From Tateyamaria sp. (GTDB taxonomy: Bacteria; Pseudomonadota; Alphaproteobacteria; Rhodobacterales; Rhodobacteraceae): a stretch of DNA of 6,061 nt. The stretch spans positions 1-6,061 of the forward strand of contig JABITU010000335.1 in the NCBI GenBank assembly GCA_018668195.1, written 5' to 3'. Under the pieces are notes generated by a model, which was not told the DNA's origin, did no database searches, and worked only from the letters and a program-made list of their open reading frames with translations. This document shows, piece after piece, positions 5,652-6,061 of this stretch (position 1 is its first letter; every line of letters begins with the position of its first letter). The translations under genes were made by a program, and so were the position numbers.

Positions 5652-5698
5652 ATTATAATGCCCGTTTTTCCAAGGTTGCGGCGACTTGATCCTATCAT
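5648..5698 (-). CDS. Putative 16-residue upstream ORF coupled to yhhQ
   Basis: GAGGAG (5712-5707), directly after the stop of the upstream gene, lies 8 bases before an ATG at 5698. The frame encodes MIGSSRRNLGKTGIII and ends in TGA. That TGA overlaps the yhhQ ATG by two bases as ATGA. The strong SD belongs to this ORF and not to yhhQ, whose own start lacks one. This is the typical arrangement for translational coupling or a regulatory leader peptide. The alternative is that the SD serves nothing and yhhQ begins at 5720. Confidence 0.45.
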   Translation of the reverse strand: MIGSSRRNLGKTGIII

Positions 5699-5712
5699 GG
5701 GATGCGCTCCTC

Positions 5713-6061
5713 TTAGTCATAGCGCGCGCCGCCTGCAAGCGTTTCCGTCAGCGCATATTCCACCATTTCCGTGCGTTGAATAGCCAAGAAATTGTTGTCA
5801 GAGACGAGGGTGAGGCATGTGGCCCCGCTGTGTGACTGCCATACAGCCAACCCTTCTAGATTGTCATGCAAGCGCGGCCCTGTGGTCAACAGCGTTTCAA
5901 CTTCTGCGTTGGCATTTTCGAGTTTAATGCGCCGAATGCGGCTGCGAAACCCCAGCAAGAAAAAGGCCCGCTCAAGGATATAAAGCCGCCCCTCTGGTCC
6001 GATATCCGCCCCCGCGGGCAGAAAGGGACCACGCCGGGGCAAGAGGCCAATGATCTGCCAG
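5713..6061 (-). CDS. Phytase-fold, esterase-like protein, C-terminal part (cut by window edge)
   Basis: The frame is open from the right edge and ends in TAA at 5713; 115 residues are visible, beginning WQIIGLLPRRG. The segments ADIGPEGRLYILER, LHDNLEGLAVW and LVSDNNFLAIQRTEMVEY are characteristic of the family annotated as esterase-like activity of phytase. These are beta-propeller proteins with an unproven substrate, usually exported. The N-terminal part and any signal peptide lie outside the window. The TTG at 6042 is not a real start, since coding continues upstream. The stop is 62 bases before the yhhQ ATG, so the two are probably co-transcribed. Confidence 0.82.
   Translation of the reverse strand, partial: WQIIGLLPRRGPFLPAGADIGPEGRLYILERAFFLLGFRSRIRRIKLENANAEVETLLTTGPRLHDNLEGLAVWQSHSGATCLTLVSDNNFLAIQRTEMVEYALTETLAGGARYD

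Noticed and set aside
5648..5712. preQ1 riboswitch upstream of yhhQ
   Set aside because: Only about 60 bases are available, and the hallmark of preQ1-I (a short GC stem with an A-rich tail ending in a CUA-type pseudoknot strand) is not present. I also see no preQ1-II or preQ1-III layout, though a covariance-model search would be decisive.

Overview
The window looks like chromosomal sequence from an alphaproteobacterium, most likely Rhodobacteraceae (Roseobacter group). The basis is the style of the recognisable proteins (a short TrhO with a C-terminal CxxC pair, a 206-residue YhhQ, a phytase-fold esterase-like protein), moderate GC, and a 16-base match to the 16S rRNA 3' tail in its alphaproteobacterial form. 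The genus is not determined.

Layout, left to right. Bases 1-164 hold no gene but are AT-rich and full of inverted repeats. On the minus strand, trhO (165-1088) makes 5-hydroxyuridine in tRNA. Diverging from it are pncA (1213-1809) and pncB (1992-3284) on the plus strand, which salvage nicotinamide to nicotinate and then to nicotinate mononucleotide for NAD synthesis. pncB converges on a minus-strand EamA-type drug/metabolite transporter (3291-4190), with only 6 bases between the two stop codons. Everything from there to the right edge is on the minus strand. In transcription order it is: the C-terminal end of a phytase-fold esterase-like protein (cut by the window edge), a 16-codon ORF whose stop overlaps the start of yhhQ, yhhQ (queuosine precursor transporter), an unrecognised small transcription unit (about 4801-4990), arfB (ribosome rescue hydrolase) and the transporter.

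The most unusual part is the small unit between yhhQ and arfB. It has a plausible promoter, a textbook intrinsic terminator, and a Shine-Dalgarno region complementary over 16 bases to the 16S rRNA 3' tail. That region is placed ideally for an 18-residue GTG-initiated ORF. The ORF runs into long-range helices, two of which are mutually exclusive, and a downstream ACCTCC could mask the SD. This looks like a ribosome-responsive leader, a small mRNA or a ribosome-binding RNA; I do not recognise it as a named family.

Functionally the window mixes NAD salvage (pncA-pncB) with translation-related genes (trhO and yhhQ for wobble-base modification, arfB for rescue). Apart from pncA-pncB, I see no evidence that these form one pathway or operon.
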